From: Jiangella alkaliphila
GTDB lineage: Bacteria > Actinomycetota > Actinomycetes > Jiangellales > Jiangellaceae
Reading direction: 5' to 3'
NCBI RefSeq assembly: GCF_900105925.1
Contig: NZ_LT629791.1
Location: forward strand, 5,922,001 to 5,986,000
Length of the DNA stretch: 64,000 nucleotides
The position numbers were made by a program, and so were the translations under genes. Shown piece by piece: positions 1 through 8,904 of the stretch (its first letter is position 1; the number at the start of each line of letters is the position of its first letter). Below the pieces are notes generated by a model. It was given only the letters and a program-made list of their open reading frames with translations. It was not told the DNA's origin and made no database searches.

Positions 1-892
1 GCGGCACCGGCTTGCCCGCGAGGCCGAGCACCCACCGGGGCCAGATGATGCCCCAGCGCTGGGTGAGCCCGAGTGTCAGCACACCGCCCGCCGCGGCGAA
101 CGTCGCCAAGTAGGCGCCGGCCCACACCAGGCCGCTCTCGTGCAGCTCGTCGAGGAAGTCCTGGCTGATCGTCAGCGGGACGCCCAGCGCCCACGCCCAC
201 CGCACCAGCGCATAGCCGAACGGCATGAGGAAGGCGGCGTACGCGGCCCACCGGCCCCAGCGCCCGGCGCCCGCCGGCGACGTCCAGCCGTGCGCGTGCC
301 CGGCCCGTCGCCCGCAATGGACGCAGGCGCGCACCGTCCGCCGCTGGAACGCCAGCGCCGTCGCCGCCCACAGCAGCCCGCCGACGACGCACACGTAGTG
401 GTTGACGTTCGGCCAGGGGAACATCTTCGCGGCGAACTCGGCGTAACTCATCGGCGGCCAGCCGAACGGGATGCCGACCAGCGCGAGCGGCGTGTACGCG
501 ACCGTGGTGAGGATGCGCTGGTCCGGGACGAGCACGACGAGCAGGACGGCGTTCGCCCAGGCCCAGCCGGCCAGGGCAACCCGGACGACCCCGCGCGCGG
601 ACATCCGGGCAAGCATCAGGGCAACCAGCGCGCCGGTGAGTCCGAGCCCGGCGATCCACGGCCCGGTGCCGGCCGCCGTCGTCGCACCGAGCAGCGACTC
701 CTCGCGGGCGTCCTCGATGTCGCCCGGGCCGAACGGGTAGCCGCCGACGCCGAGCGCCCAGAGCAGGCCGAGCAGTCCGTACGCGGCCGACCAGGCGGCC
801 GCGGCGTACGGGGTCCAGCGCGGCCAGGCGCGGATCGCCCGCCGCACGGGGCCCGGGCGGGCGGGTGTCGTGGTGAGGGTCGCTGTCGTCAT
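1..892 (-). CDS. Polytopic membrane protein, 3' end off the left edge
   Basis: I do not recognise this family. About 297 codons are visible without a stop, starting at the ATG complementary to 890-892 (MTTATLTTTPARPG). The protein is rich in Ala, Leu, Trp and Gly, with several hydrophobic segments (near residues 27-50, 77-97, 102-120, 166-183, 217-235 and 255-275), so it sits in the membrane. A Cys-x-x-Cys pair (ACVHCGRRAGHAH) lies in a cytosolic or extracytosolic loop near residue 190 and could bind metal. The gene is divergent from the two-component system at 1044 with about 150 bp between, so that system might control it. Function is unassigned. Confidence 0.7.
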   Translation of the reverse strand, partial: MTTATLTTTPARPGPVRRAIRAWPRWTPYAAAAWSAAYGLLGLLWALGVGGYPFGPGDIEDAREESLLGATTAAGTGPWIAGLGLTGALVALMLARMSARGVVRVALAGWAWANAVLLVVLVPDQRILTTVAYTPLALVGIPFGWPPMSYAEFAAKMFPWPNVNHYVCVVGGLLWAATALAFQRRTVRACVHCGRRAGHAHGWTSPAGAGRWGRWAAYAAFLMPFGYALVRWAWALGVPLTISQDFLDELHESGLVWAGAYLATFAAAGGVLTLGLTQRWGIIWPRWVLGLAGKPVP

Positions 893-1043
893 GGTCTCGC
901 CTTCCGTCGGGAGCTGTCTCCAGCGTCCCGAGGTGGCCGGCCGTGGCCGAGATGCCGAACGGCGGGTTCGGCGGCGCGATGGCGGGCGTGGATGTGCCGT
1001 TCGGCACGGGTGCGGCCGGGTCCGGCTCCCTAGACTCGACGGC

Positions 1044-2198
1044 ATGCCTGACCAGGTGTGGGTGGTGCCGCTGGGCGTCGCGACGGTCGTCGTCGCCGGC
1101 GTCGCGCTGTGGTGGCCGCGATCGCGCGCCTGGCTGCCGTGGGGGACGGCGGCGGCCGGCGTCGTCTCGCTGGCCACGACCGTCGCGCACCTGGCCGGGC
1201 CGTGGCCGGGCTCGCCGCCGTGGGGCATGGTCGAGTTGCTGCTGCTGTCCGTGCTGGTCGGCGCGTGCGCGCGGTGGGCGCCGGTGCGCGCGGCGGTGCC
1301 GGCCGCCGTCGTCGCCGGGCTGGGCGGTGCGACCAGTCTGCTGCGGGCGACCGACGACGGCGGGAGCGGCGACCTGACGACACTCGAGGCGGTCTACGCG
1401 GTGTCGTTCTGGGCGCTCGCGCCGATCGTGGCCGCGGGCGCCGGGCTGCTGCTGCGACACCAGCACGAGCGTCGGGTCCGCGCCGTCGCCGCCGGTCGCC
1501 GGGCGCAGCGGCTGGAGCTCGCCCGCGACCTGCACGACTACGTCGCCCATGACGTCAGCGAGATGATCGCCCAGGCGCAGGCCGCGGGGACGGTCGCGCC
1601 GCCCGGCACCCCGGCGGGCGACGCGCTGCGGCAGATCGAGGCGGCCGGACTGCGCGCGATGGCGTCGATGGACCGGACCGTGCAAGTCCTCAGCGGCGGC
1701 GACGACGGATCCGGCAGTAGCACCGGCGCCGACGACGCCGTCCGCCCACAGCCGGGGCTGGCCGACCTGCCGGCGCTGGTCGAGCGGTTCGCCGCCTCCG
1801 GGCCGGCCCCCGGGTGCGGCTCGACGCCGAGGGTGACCTGGCCGCGTCGGTGCCCCGCGAGGTCGGCGGCACGGCACACCGGGTGGTCGTCGAGGCGCTC
1901 ACCAACGTCCGCCGGCACGCCCCCGGCGCGACCGCCGTCGAGGTGCGGGTGCGCCGGCGCGATGGCGAACTGGAGGTCTCGGTGACCGACGACGGCGGCG
2001 GTGCGGCGCTCGCGGCAGACGCGTCCGGGCTGGGGCGGACGTCCGGACTGGGAGGGACGTCCGGGCTGGGACGGACCGGCGGGCTCGGGCTGCCCCGGCC
2101 TCGCCGAGCGGGTCGGCGCGCTGGGCGGGAGCCTGCGGGCCGGTCAGGACGGCGCTGGGTGGCGGCTGGTCGCGCGGCTGCCGCTGGGGGCGTCGTGA
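1044..2198 (+). pseudogene. Sensor histidine kinase (HisKA_3/NarL type), two compensating frameshifts
   Basis: N-terminal hydrophobic segments (residues 1-150) precede a HisKA_3 dimerisation box with the phospho-acceptor in LARDLHDYVAHDVSEMI. The reading then leaves frame: near 1807-1813 one G appears missing (CCCCCGGGTG), so the ATPase N-box (VVVEALTNVRRHAPGA) and TDDGGG lie in the +1-shifted frame. Near 2091-2096 one C appears extra (TGCCCCGG), and the original frame resumes with PGLAERVGALGGSLRAG and ends in RLPLGAS. As given, the kinase is truncated before a usable ATPase domain. Its stop overlaps the response-regulator start (GTGA), the normal arrangement for a coupled pair. Either both indels are sequence errors or the kinase is dead. 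Confidence 0.8.
2024..2077 (+). repeat. 18-bp tandem repeat in the kinase G-box region
   Basis: Three direct 18-bp units (starting at 2024, 2042 and 2060, consensus TCCGGGCTGGGACGGACG) and a fourth degenerate unit encode SGLGRT / SGLGGT / SGLGRT / GGLGLP. They sit where NarL-type kinases normally have one short glycine-rich G-box, so this looks like slippage expansion of the ATP lid. The repeat lies between the two frameshifts. Confidence 0.75.
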
Positions 2199-2854
2199 GC
2201 ACCCGCGTCCTCGTGGCCGACGACCAGGAGGCGATCCGCGGCGCCTTCCGGATGGTCATCGACGCGCAGCCGGACATGCACGTCGTCGCCGAGGCGGCCG
2301 ACGGCGACCAGGCGCTGCGGCTGGCCCGCGAGCTGCGCCCCGACGTCGTGCTGGCCGACATCCGGATGCCCGGCATCGACGGCCTCGAGCTGACCCGCCG
2401 CCTGGCCGGCCCGGCGAACCCGGATCCGCTGCGCGTCGTGGTCGTGACGACGTTCGACCTCGACACCTACGTGCACGCGGCGCTGGCCGGCGGCGCGTGC
2501 GGTTTCCTGCTCAAGCGGTCCGGGCCGACGCTGCTCGTCGAGGCGGTCCGCGCGGCGATGGCCGGCGACACGCTGATCAGCCCCCAGGTCACGGTGCGGC
2601 TGCTGCGGCATCTCCGCAACCCTGCCCCCGCGCCGGTGGCCGACGACGTCCTGACCGATCGCGAGCGAGAGGTCGCCCGTCTGGTGGCGCGCGGACTGAG
2701 CAACGCCGAGATCGCCGCCGAGCTGTTCATCAGCGCCGGCACCGCGAAGAACCACCTGGCGAACATCCAGCAGAAGCTCGGTGCCCGCAACCGCGTCGCC
2801 GTCGCCGGCTGGGCCTGGGCCAGCGGCCTGGTCGACACCGCCGGCGACGCCTAA
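2195..2854 (+). CDS. Response regulator, NarL/FixJ (LuxR HTH) family
   Basis: 219 aa. Receiver domain at residues 1-120: acidic pair in VADDQEA, phospho-acceptor Asp in VLADIRMPGIDG, Thr in VVVTTFD, and Lys in FLLKRSGP. LuxR-type HTH at about 148-205 (LTDREREVARLVARGLSNAEIAAEL). The GTG start at 2195 overlaps the kinase stop by the GTGA arrangement, so the two are translationally coupled. It should be a DNA-binding output protein phosphorylated by the upstream kinase. All key residues are present, so it could act without its kinase or through acetyl phosphate. Targets are unknown; the divergent membrane protein at 1-892 is a candidate. Confidence 0.93.
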   Translation: MSTRVLVADDQEAIRGAFRMVIDAQPDMHVVAEAADGDQALRLARELRPDVVLADIRMPGIDGLELTRRLAGPANPDPLRVVVVTTFDLDTYVHAALAGGACGFLLKRSGPTLLVEAVRAAMAGDTLISPQVTVRLLRHLRNPAPAPVADDVLTDREREVARLVARGLSNAEIAAELFISAGTAKNHLANIQQKLGARNRVAVAGWAWASGLVDTAGDA

Positions 2855-2890
2855 CACCCACCCGGCCTGACACTCGCCCGGCCCGGCCGG

Positions 2891-3652
2891 CTACTCGAAC
2901 GGCGCCGGGTCGAGTAACTCCGGCGCACGTCCGCCGCGCAGGACGATGACCCGACCGGCGAGGTCGTCGCGCTCGGCGAGGGTCACGACGGAGGAGGCGA
3001 CGCGTTCCGGCGGGACGAACGGCGGCGCCTGGGCGCGTTCCTCGGGCGGCATCGAGGCCAGCTCGGCGTGGGCGCGGTCGAGCCCGATCCAGCCGGGGAC
3101 GACGCAGTTCACCCGCACGCCGTGGGTCTCGCGCAGTCCGGCGACGGCGGCGGTGAACCGGATCAGCCCGGCGTTCGCGGCCCCGTACTCCGGCGACCGG
3201 TAGGGCGACAGCTCCACCCCCGCGCTCGAGGCCACGTTGACCACCGCGCCGCCGCCCGCAGCCTGCAGCGGCGCCAGCGCGGCCTGGGTGAGCAGCATCG
3301 GCGCGCGCAGGTTGAGGTCCAGCACCCGGTCCCACTCGTCCGGCGCCGCGTCCGGGAACCGCCGCCCCGCGTCGCCCCAGCCGCCGGCGTTGTTCACCAG
3401 CACGCCGAGCGGACCCAGCCGTCGCGCCGCCTCGACCAGCACCTCGGCAGCGTCCTCGTCGCACACGTCGACGACGACCGGCGACGCGCGTCCGCCCGCA
3501 CGCTCGACGTCCGCCACCGCCTCGGCGCAGCTCCCGCCGTCGACGTCGGCCACGAGGACGGCCGCGCCACGACCGGCCAGCGCCGACACGACGACCCGGC
3601 CGGCGCCGGCAGCGCCGCCGGTGACGACGGCCACCCGGTCACGAAGATCCAT
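2891..3652 (-). CDS. SDR-family oxidoreductase-like protein lacking the catalytic Lys
   Basis: 253 aa, Rossmann fold. It shows the dinucleotide-binding TGGAAGAGR motif, LVNNAGGWGDA and the SDR active-site region NVASSAGVEL. The YxxxK motif reads YGAAN, with Asn replacing the catalytic Lys, while the flanking sequence is well conserved. It may therefore be a weak or non-catalytic SDR, or use another proton relay. I chose the ATG at 3652 (MDLRDRVAVVTGG) because it starts right at the Rossmann strand; an upstream in-frame start would add 46 residues without family character. It converges with the response regulator and is probably monocistronic. Confidence 0.85.
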   Translation of the reverse strand: MDLRDRVAVVTGGAAGAGRVVVSALAGRGAAVLVADVDGGSCAEAVADVERAGGRASPVVVDVCDEDAAEVLVEAARRLGPLGVLVNNAGGWGDAGRRFPDAAPDEWDRVLDLNLRAPMLLTQAALAPLQAAGGGAVVNVASSAGVELSPYRSPEYGAANAGLIRFTAAVAGLRETHGVRVNCVVPGWIGLDRAHAELASMPPEERAQAPPFVPPERVASSVVTLAERDDLAGRVIVLRGGRAPELLDPAPFE

Positions 3653-3720
3653 ATCGCCGACGTTAGCCGCCCCCTCCGACACACTCGCGCCAGCAGAAGA
3701 CCGCCGCGGGGCCCGTTCGT

Positions 3721-4662
3721 TCAGTCGGCAGCGGCTGCTCGACGGCCTGCCGCCGGGCCGAGCGCGGCCCAGCTCGCCTCGTCGGCCCACACCGAGCGCG
3801 CGTCGACGTACGGGCGCAGCAGGCCGGCCAGCTCGGGGTCGTGCGCGCCGGCCAGCTCGTCCTCGGCGATGCGCCGGGCGACGCCGGCCAGGAAGTCGGC
3901 GACCTGCACGCGCGGCTCCTCGATCGAGTCGGCGAACCGCAGCCCGGCCAGGCGCCCGTTCAGCGTGCCGAGCGCCGCGATGCGCTCCGGCGTGAGCGTC
4001 CGCTGCTCGTCGTGGAGCACCCGGACCGGCCGGCCGCCGTCGCTCCAGTACCCGACGATGCGCACGAACGCGGGGACGAGCGGGTCCAGCGACTCGACGG
4101 CGCCCGGCGCGCGGCCGGTCCGCAGGGTCTCGACGACGGCGGCGACCGGCCCGGCGGCGGCCAGCCCGGCAGCGCCCGTCAGCCCGTCCACCGCGTGCGC
4201 GAACGCCGCCGCCGGGTCGTCCGGAACCGGCCGGCGCCCAGCCGAGCGCAGCAGGTCGTTGGACGCCGTCAGGAACGCGGTCCAGCGGTCCGCCCCGAAC
4301 GCGGCCGGCCCGGCCCGGTACAGCGTGGCCGCGGCTTCGGCGTCACCCCCTACGACGTGGGTGACCAGCAGGAACGGCTTGTCGACGAGGTAGACGTGGG
4401 CCCGTCCTGTGACCGGGCCGGCCGGGCCGAGGAACCACGCCAGCGCCGCCCGGTGCTTGCGGCGCAGCAGGTGGTTGGCCTTGTACTCGACGGCGGGCGA
4501 GCGGATGCGGGCGCGCAGCTCGGCGACGCACGCGGCGGCCTCGTCGGCGCCGATGCGCACACTGCCGTACCCGAAGACGTCGGTGTTGCCGCCGGCGAGC
4601 CGCTCACCCTCGGAGCCGGACTCGTCGCAGGCGATCTCCACCGCCGCCGGGGACCCGTCCAT
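3721..4662 (-). CDS. DUF3800-like protein
   Basis: 313 aa. The N-terminal IACDESGSEG motif, the VEYKANHLL segment near residue 57 and the C-terminal DSIEEPRVQVADFLAG block are the spaced acidic motifs of DUF3800, a family with a predicted RNase H-like fold. DUF3800 proteins are often found near phage-defence or mobile loci, but no defence partner is adjacent here: the neighbours are an SDR and an MFS exporter. The start at 4662 gives MDGSPAAVEIACDESG, close to the usual family start. The biochemical activity is not established. It follows the MFS gene by 11 bp on the same strand, so the two may be co-transcribed. Confidence 0.7.
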   Translation of the reverse strand: MDGSPAAVEIACDESGSEGERLAGGNTDVFGYGSVRIGADEAAACVAELRARIRSPAVEYKANHLLRRKHRAALAWFLGPAGPVTGRAHVYLVDKPFLLVTHVVGGDAEAAATLYRAGPAAFGADRWTAFLTASNDLLRSAGRRPVPDDPAAAFAHAVDGLTGAAGLAAAGPVAAVVETLRTGRAPGAVESLDPLVPAFVRIVGYWSDGGRPVRVLHDEQRTLTPERIAALGTLNGRLAGLRFADSIEEPRVQVADFLAGVARRIAEDELAGAHDPELAGLLRPYVDARSVWADEASWAALGPAAGRRAAAAD

Positions 4663-4673
4663 GCGCACCGACC

Positions 4674-5906
4674 CTAGTCCCGGCGCAGCACGGCGACGGC
4701 GGCGATCGGCAGGAGCAGCAGCGTCAGCACGCCGGAGAGCACCAGCCCGCCGGTGACCCCGGCCAGCTCGACCAGCGGCCCGCCGGCGAGCAGGCCGAGC
4801 GGCGCGGCCACCGTCGCGCCGGTGGTCCACAGCGTGACGACCGGCTGGTGCTCGTCAGGCTCCAGGCCGGACTGCACGAAGCTGTACGCGACCGGCGTGA
4901 ACGGCGCCCACACGAGACCGCCGAGGCCGAACACGATCATCGCGACGGTGAGGTCGCCGGTGAGGGCGAGCGCGATCGGGCACATCCCCCAGAGCCCGAT
5001 GATCGCGATGAGCAGGTGCCGCTGCGGCAGGTTGCGCAGCTGGTTGACCAGGGCGGCGCCGACGAACGCGCCGGCGCCCAGCGCGCCCCACAGCAGGCCC
5101 AACGCCGACGCGCCCGCGTCGAGCGAGCCGCGGACGTACAGCGGGAGAGCCACCTCGATCGGCATGTAGAAGAAGTTGAAGAAGAACACGACGATCAGCA
5201 GCCGCGCGGCGACCGGCCGGCGGCGCAGGATCCGCCAGCCCGACTCCCCCGCGACGCCGCGCCGCGGCACGCCCCGGCCGGCGTCGCCCCGTGGCACCGA
5301 CACCAGCGTGGCGACGAGCAGGATCAGCGCGCCGGCGGCGTCCGCGAGCAGCGCCACGCCCGCCCCGGCGGACGCGACGACGATGCCGCCCAGCACCGGC
5401 CCGACGACGTACAGCGCGACGGACATGTTCAGGCCGAGCAGCCCGTTGACGGCGAACCGTCCCTCGTCGCCGGCCATCGACGTCGCCAGCAGCCGCCGGC
5501 TGCTCGACCCGGCCAGCCGGAACAGCGACCCGAAGAGCAACCCGGCGAGCAGCACCGGCAGCGTCAGCCGGTCCGTCACAGCCAGCAGGCCGAGCGTCGT
5601 GAACGTCACAGCCCGCAGGACGCAGTCGGCGATCAGCAGCGTCCGCGGCGCCACACCGGCCCGGCCCAGGCCGATGACCGACGCCAGGATCGTCGACAGG
5701 ATGAACGGCGACGCCGCGACCAGCCCGATCGCGACGGCGCGCGGGACGCTCCCGTGGATCGCCAGCGTCTGGACCGGCATCGCGACGAGCAGCATGCCCG
5801 TGCCGGCGCCGGCCAGCAGGTCGCCGGCGAGCAGACCGGCCACGCCCCGGTGCCGCAGCACCTCGCGGTACGACCGGTTCGTCACGGGCGCCCCGGCGGC
5901 CGCCAT
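4674..5906 (-). CDS. MFS transporter
   Basis: 410 aa with 10 to 12 hydrophobic segments and the MFS loop 2-3 region (GLGRAGVAPRTLL). It is likely a proton-coupled efflux pump of the MFS_3/enterobactin-exporter type common in actinomycetes; the substrate cannot be deduced. The ATG at 5906 gives MAAAGAPVTNRSYREVLRHRG; a GTG eight codons in is an alternative. The DUF3800 gene follows after 11 bp, and the VOC gene ends only 8 bp upstream of its start, so VOC, MFS and DUF3800 could share a transcript with the AraC regulator. Confidence 0.85.
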   Translation of the reverse strand: MAAAGAPVTNRSYREVLRHRGVAGLLAGDLLAGAGTGMLLVAMPVQTLAIHGSVPRAVAIGLVAASPFILSTILASVIGLGRAGVAPRTLLIADCVLRAVTFTTLGLLAVTDRLTLPVLLAGLLFGSLFRLAGSSSRRLLATSMAGDEGRFAVNGLLGLNMSVALYVVGPVLGGIVVASAGAGVALLADAAGALILLVATLVSVPRGDAGRGVPRRGVAGESGWRILRRRPVAARLLIVVFFFNFFYMPIEVALPLYVRGSLDAGASALGLLWGALGAGAFVGAALVNQLRNLPQRHLLIAIIGLWGMCPIALALTGDLTVAMIVFGLGGLVWAPFTPVAYSFVQSGLEPDEHQPVVTLWTTGATVAAPLGLLAGGPLVELAGVTGGLVLSGVLTLLLLPIAAVAVLRRD

Positions 5907-5914
5907 GCGTGGGC

Positions 5915-6325
5915 TCAGCGCACTTCGTTGATGCGGATCACGTTGCCCGACGGGTCGCGGAACGCGCAGTCGCGCACGCCGTACGGCTGGTCCGTCGGCT
6001 CCTGCAGAACCTCGGCACCGCTGGCCTGCAGCTTGTCGAACAGGCCGTCGAGGTCGGGCGTGGCCAGCGTGAGCGCGCCGTAGGTGCCCTTGGCGATCAG
6101 CTCGAGGATGGTGCGGCGCTCGTCCTCGCTGATGCCCGGGTCGGCGGCCGGCGGGTGCAGGACGATGGACGTGCCGGGCTGGTTCGGCGGCCCGACGGTG
6201 AGCCAGCGCATCCCCTCGTAGCCGACGTCCATGCGCAGCTCGAAGCCCAGGGTGTCGCGGTAGAAGGCCAGGGCGGCGTCAGGGTCGGTCTGCGGGAGGA
6301 ACGTGTTGTGGATGGTGATGTCCAT
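5915..6325 (-). CDS. VOC (glyoxalase/bleomycin-resistance) family protein
   Basis: 136 aa. It contains the paired beta-alpha-beta-beta-beta modules of the VOC superfamily (DPDAALAFYRDTLGFELR at the N terminus; VRDCAFRDPSGNVIRINEVR at the C terminus). Members are metal-dependent lyases, dioxygenases or drug-binding proteins; which applies is unclear. The ATG at 6325 lies 5 bp after the stop of the AraC-family gene, so the two form an operon. Single VOC proteins paired with an AraC regulator are a common actinobacterial arrangement, and the regulator usually controls the pair. Confidence 0.9.
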   Translation of the reverse strand: MDITIHNTFLPQTDPDAALAFYRDTLGFELRMDVGYEGMRWLTVGPPNQPGTSIVLHPPAADPGISEDERRTILELIAKGTYGALTLATPDLDGLFDKLQASGAEVLQEPTDQPYGVRDCAFRDPSGNVIRINEVR

Positions 6326-6330
6326 GGACG

Positions 6331-6780
<450 letters not shown>

Positions 6781-6901
6781 CCTTCGAATCCTGCCACGCC
6801 GGGTCGTCGTCGGCCAGCAAGGCCGCGCTCGTCGCGGCTGTTCCGGCGGCCGCGACGCCGTCGAGTTGATCTTGTCGGTGGGTCCGGATAGTATCAGTTC
6901 T

Positions 6902-8899
6902 ATGTTCGAAGAAGCCACCTACACTGCGTTGTCGCCCGGCTCCGGCCCGGCGGCGGCGGATCACGTGGTGTGGCATCCGGACCGGGACGAGTGGGTCGCG
7001 CTGACGCGGTGCGAGCGGCCCGCCGGTGCCCTGCCGGCCGGCATCGAGCGCATTCCGGCCGGGCCGAGGCTCGCGGCGGTGCTGGCCCGGTTCGACCCGT
7101 CGACGGCCGACGCCTACGACCTCGTGGAGGCGGCGGCCGCATGGGCTCGGCTGGCGGCGTGGGTTGCCGCGGGCGATGCGCGGTCGCTGGCCGAGCTGGC
7201 GTCGCGTGCGGTCATGCGGCCGGCCGAGACCGGGCACCGGTCGTTGAACCCGGTCACCAACACGGCCATGGATGTCGCCGGACGGTGCCAGGTGACCGCC
7301 CGGCAGGCCGAGCACCAGGTCGGGCACTCACTCCAACTGGTCGAGGACTTCCCCGACACCCACGCCGCGCTGGCGGCGGGACTGATCGACCTACGCCGCG
7401 CCCGGGTCATCACCGACGAACTCGGCGGCCAGGAACCGGCCGTCCGGGCGCGGGTCGAGGCGGCCGTGCTGCCCAAGGCACCCACGATGGACGCCGTCGC
7501 GCTGCGCAAGCTGATCAAGCGGCTGCTGCAGGAACTGGCACCCGTCGAGGCCGCAGACCGCAACCGGCGCGCCCGCGACAGCCGCTACGTCGCCATCACC
7601 CCGGCGTCGGACGGCATGGCCTTCCTCGAAGCGCTGATGCCCGCCGAAGATCTCGCTGCGCTCAACACCGCCCTGAACGTCGCCGCCGCCGACGCCAAGC
7701 GCGCCGACGCCGCCGCCGGGCTGCCGGCTCGTACCAAAGACCACCGCCGCGCCGACACCCTCGCCGACCTCGGCTGGGCCGCACTCGCCGCCTGCGCCGA
7801 CGGCACCATCTCCACCGCCGCCGGCCACGCGCCCCACTCCGTCCCCGCCCGCGACGCCGGCCAGGCGAGCGGCACCGCCAGCCGCGGCACCGGCCGGGGA
7901 AGCAGCGCGGCAACCGACCGCACGGGCGACCTCGCCGGCCATCCAACAGACGCCGGAACCGACCGTACGGACGGCCCCGCCGGCCACGCCGCCAACCACG
8001 CACCCGCCGCCGGCCCCACGCACGACGCCCGCCGGGCCAGCGGCACCGGTCGAGCGAGCAGTTCGGCAACCGCCCGCACGGGCATCGACCTCACCGACGC
8101 GCAGGCCCACAGCCACGGTCAAGGAGCCACCGACGTCGCCGGTGGGCAGCCACGGCGACCCGACGCTTCCGCCACAGCAGCCCTGCCTCCTTCCAGCATG
8201 ACGGCGCGCAGGGCCGGAGCGACGCCACCCACCTCTGGCGCGACGCCGGGCAGCACCGGCACGACGCCATCCACCTCTGGCGCGACGCCGGATAGCGCCG
8301 GCACGACGCCACCCACCGCTGGCACGACGCCGGGCAGCGCCGGCACGACGGCACCCACCTCCGGCACAGCCCCGCGCACCTCTGGCACGACGCCGGGTGG
8401 CGCCGGCACGACACCGCGGCGGCGGCCGGTCGCCGTGCAGGTGACGATCCCGTTCACCGCGCTGGTGGGCCTCGACGACCAGCCCGGCGAGCTGGACGGC
8501 TACGGGCCGATCCCCGCGCACGTCGCCCGCGAGCTCGCTGCCGGCGGCGTCTGGACCTGGCTGCGCACCGACCCGGCCACCGGACAGCTCCTCGACCGCG
8601 GCACCAGCCGGTACCGGCCGACGACGGCGCTCGCCCGGTTCATCACCGCCCGCGACCGCACGTGCGGCGCACCCGGCTGCCACCGGCCCGCCAGGGAGGC
8701 GGACATCGACCACGCCGTGCCGTTCGCCGCCGGCGGGCCGACCAGCGCGGCCAACCTCCAGGTGCTCTGCACCACCCATCACCTGCTCAAACACCGCGGC
8801 GGATGGCGAGTCGCCCGGGAACCCGACGGCACCACGCGATGGCGCAGCCCCACCGGACACCGGTACGACCGGCCGCCGGAACGATTCGACACGAGTTAG
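6902..8899 (+). CDS. DUF222 / HNH endonuclease-like protein
   Basis: 665 aa. The N-terminal half (about residues 60-300) is the DUF222 domain typical of the actinobacterial 13E12-type repeat family. The C terminus (about 585-640) is an HNH nuclease motif (CGAPGCHRPAREADIDHAVP, then NLQVLCTTHHLLKH) with the expected Cys pairs, Asp-His, Asn and His. These proteins occur in many copies per genome and their role is not settled. Between the domains is a long Ala/Thr/Gly/Pro linker that includes a 21-bp coding minisatellite. The start follows a purine-rich stretch 12 bp upstream and gives MFEEATYTALSPG. It converges with the LuxR gene, leaving a 5-bp gap. Confidence 0.88.
   Translation: MFEEATYTALSPGSGPAAADHVVWHPDRDEWVALTRCERPAGALPAGIERIPAGPRLAAVLARFDPSTADAYDLVEAAAAWARLAAWVAAGDARSLAELASRAVMRPAETGHRSLNPVTNTAMDVAGRCQVTARQAEHQVGHSLQLVEDFPDTHAALAAGLIDLRRARVITDELGGQEPAVRARVEAAVLPKAPTMDAVALRKLIKRLLQELAPVEAADRNRRARDSRYVAITPASDGMAFLEALMPAEDLAALNTALNVAAADAKRADAAAGLPARTKDHRRADTLADLGWAALAACADGTISTAAGHAPHSVPARDAGQASGTASRGTGRGSSAATDRTGDLAGHPTDAGTDRTDGPAGHAANHAPAAGPTHDARRASGTGRASSSATARTGIDLTDAQAHSHGQGATDVAGGQPRRPDASATAALPPSSMTARRAGATPPTSGATPGSTGTTPSTSGATPDSAGTTPPTAGTTPGSAGTTAPTSGTAPRTSGTTPGGAGTTPRRRPVAVQVTIPFTALVGLDDQPGELDGYGPIPAHVARELAAGGVWTWLRTDPATGQLLDRGTSRYRPTTALARFITARDRTCGAPGCHRPAREADIDHAVPFAAGGPTSAANLQVLCTTHHLLKHRGGWRVAREPDGTTRWRSPTGHRYDRPPERFDTS
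8219..8407 (+). repeat. 21-bp coding minisatellite, nine units
   Basis: Nine in-frame 21-bp units, each ending in GGC and mostly starting (G/A)CGACGCC, encode seven-residue repeats such as ATPGSTG, TTPSTSG, ATPDSAG and TTPGSAG. Odd units tend to carry PPT/PST/PTS and even units GST/DSA/GSA, so the ancestral unit may have been 42 bp. It forms a flexible Thr/Pro-rich hinge before the HNH domain. Confidence 0.85.
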
Positions 8900-8904
8900 T
8901 CGCG

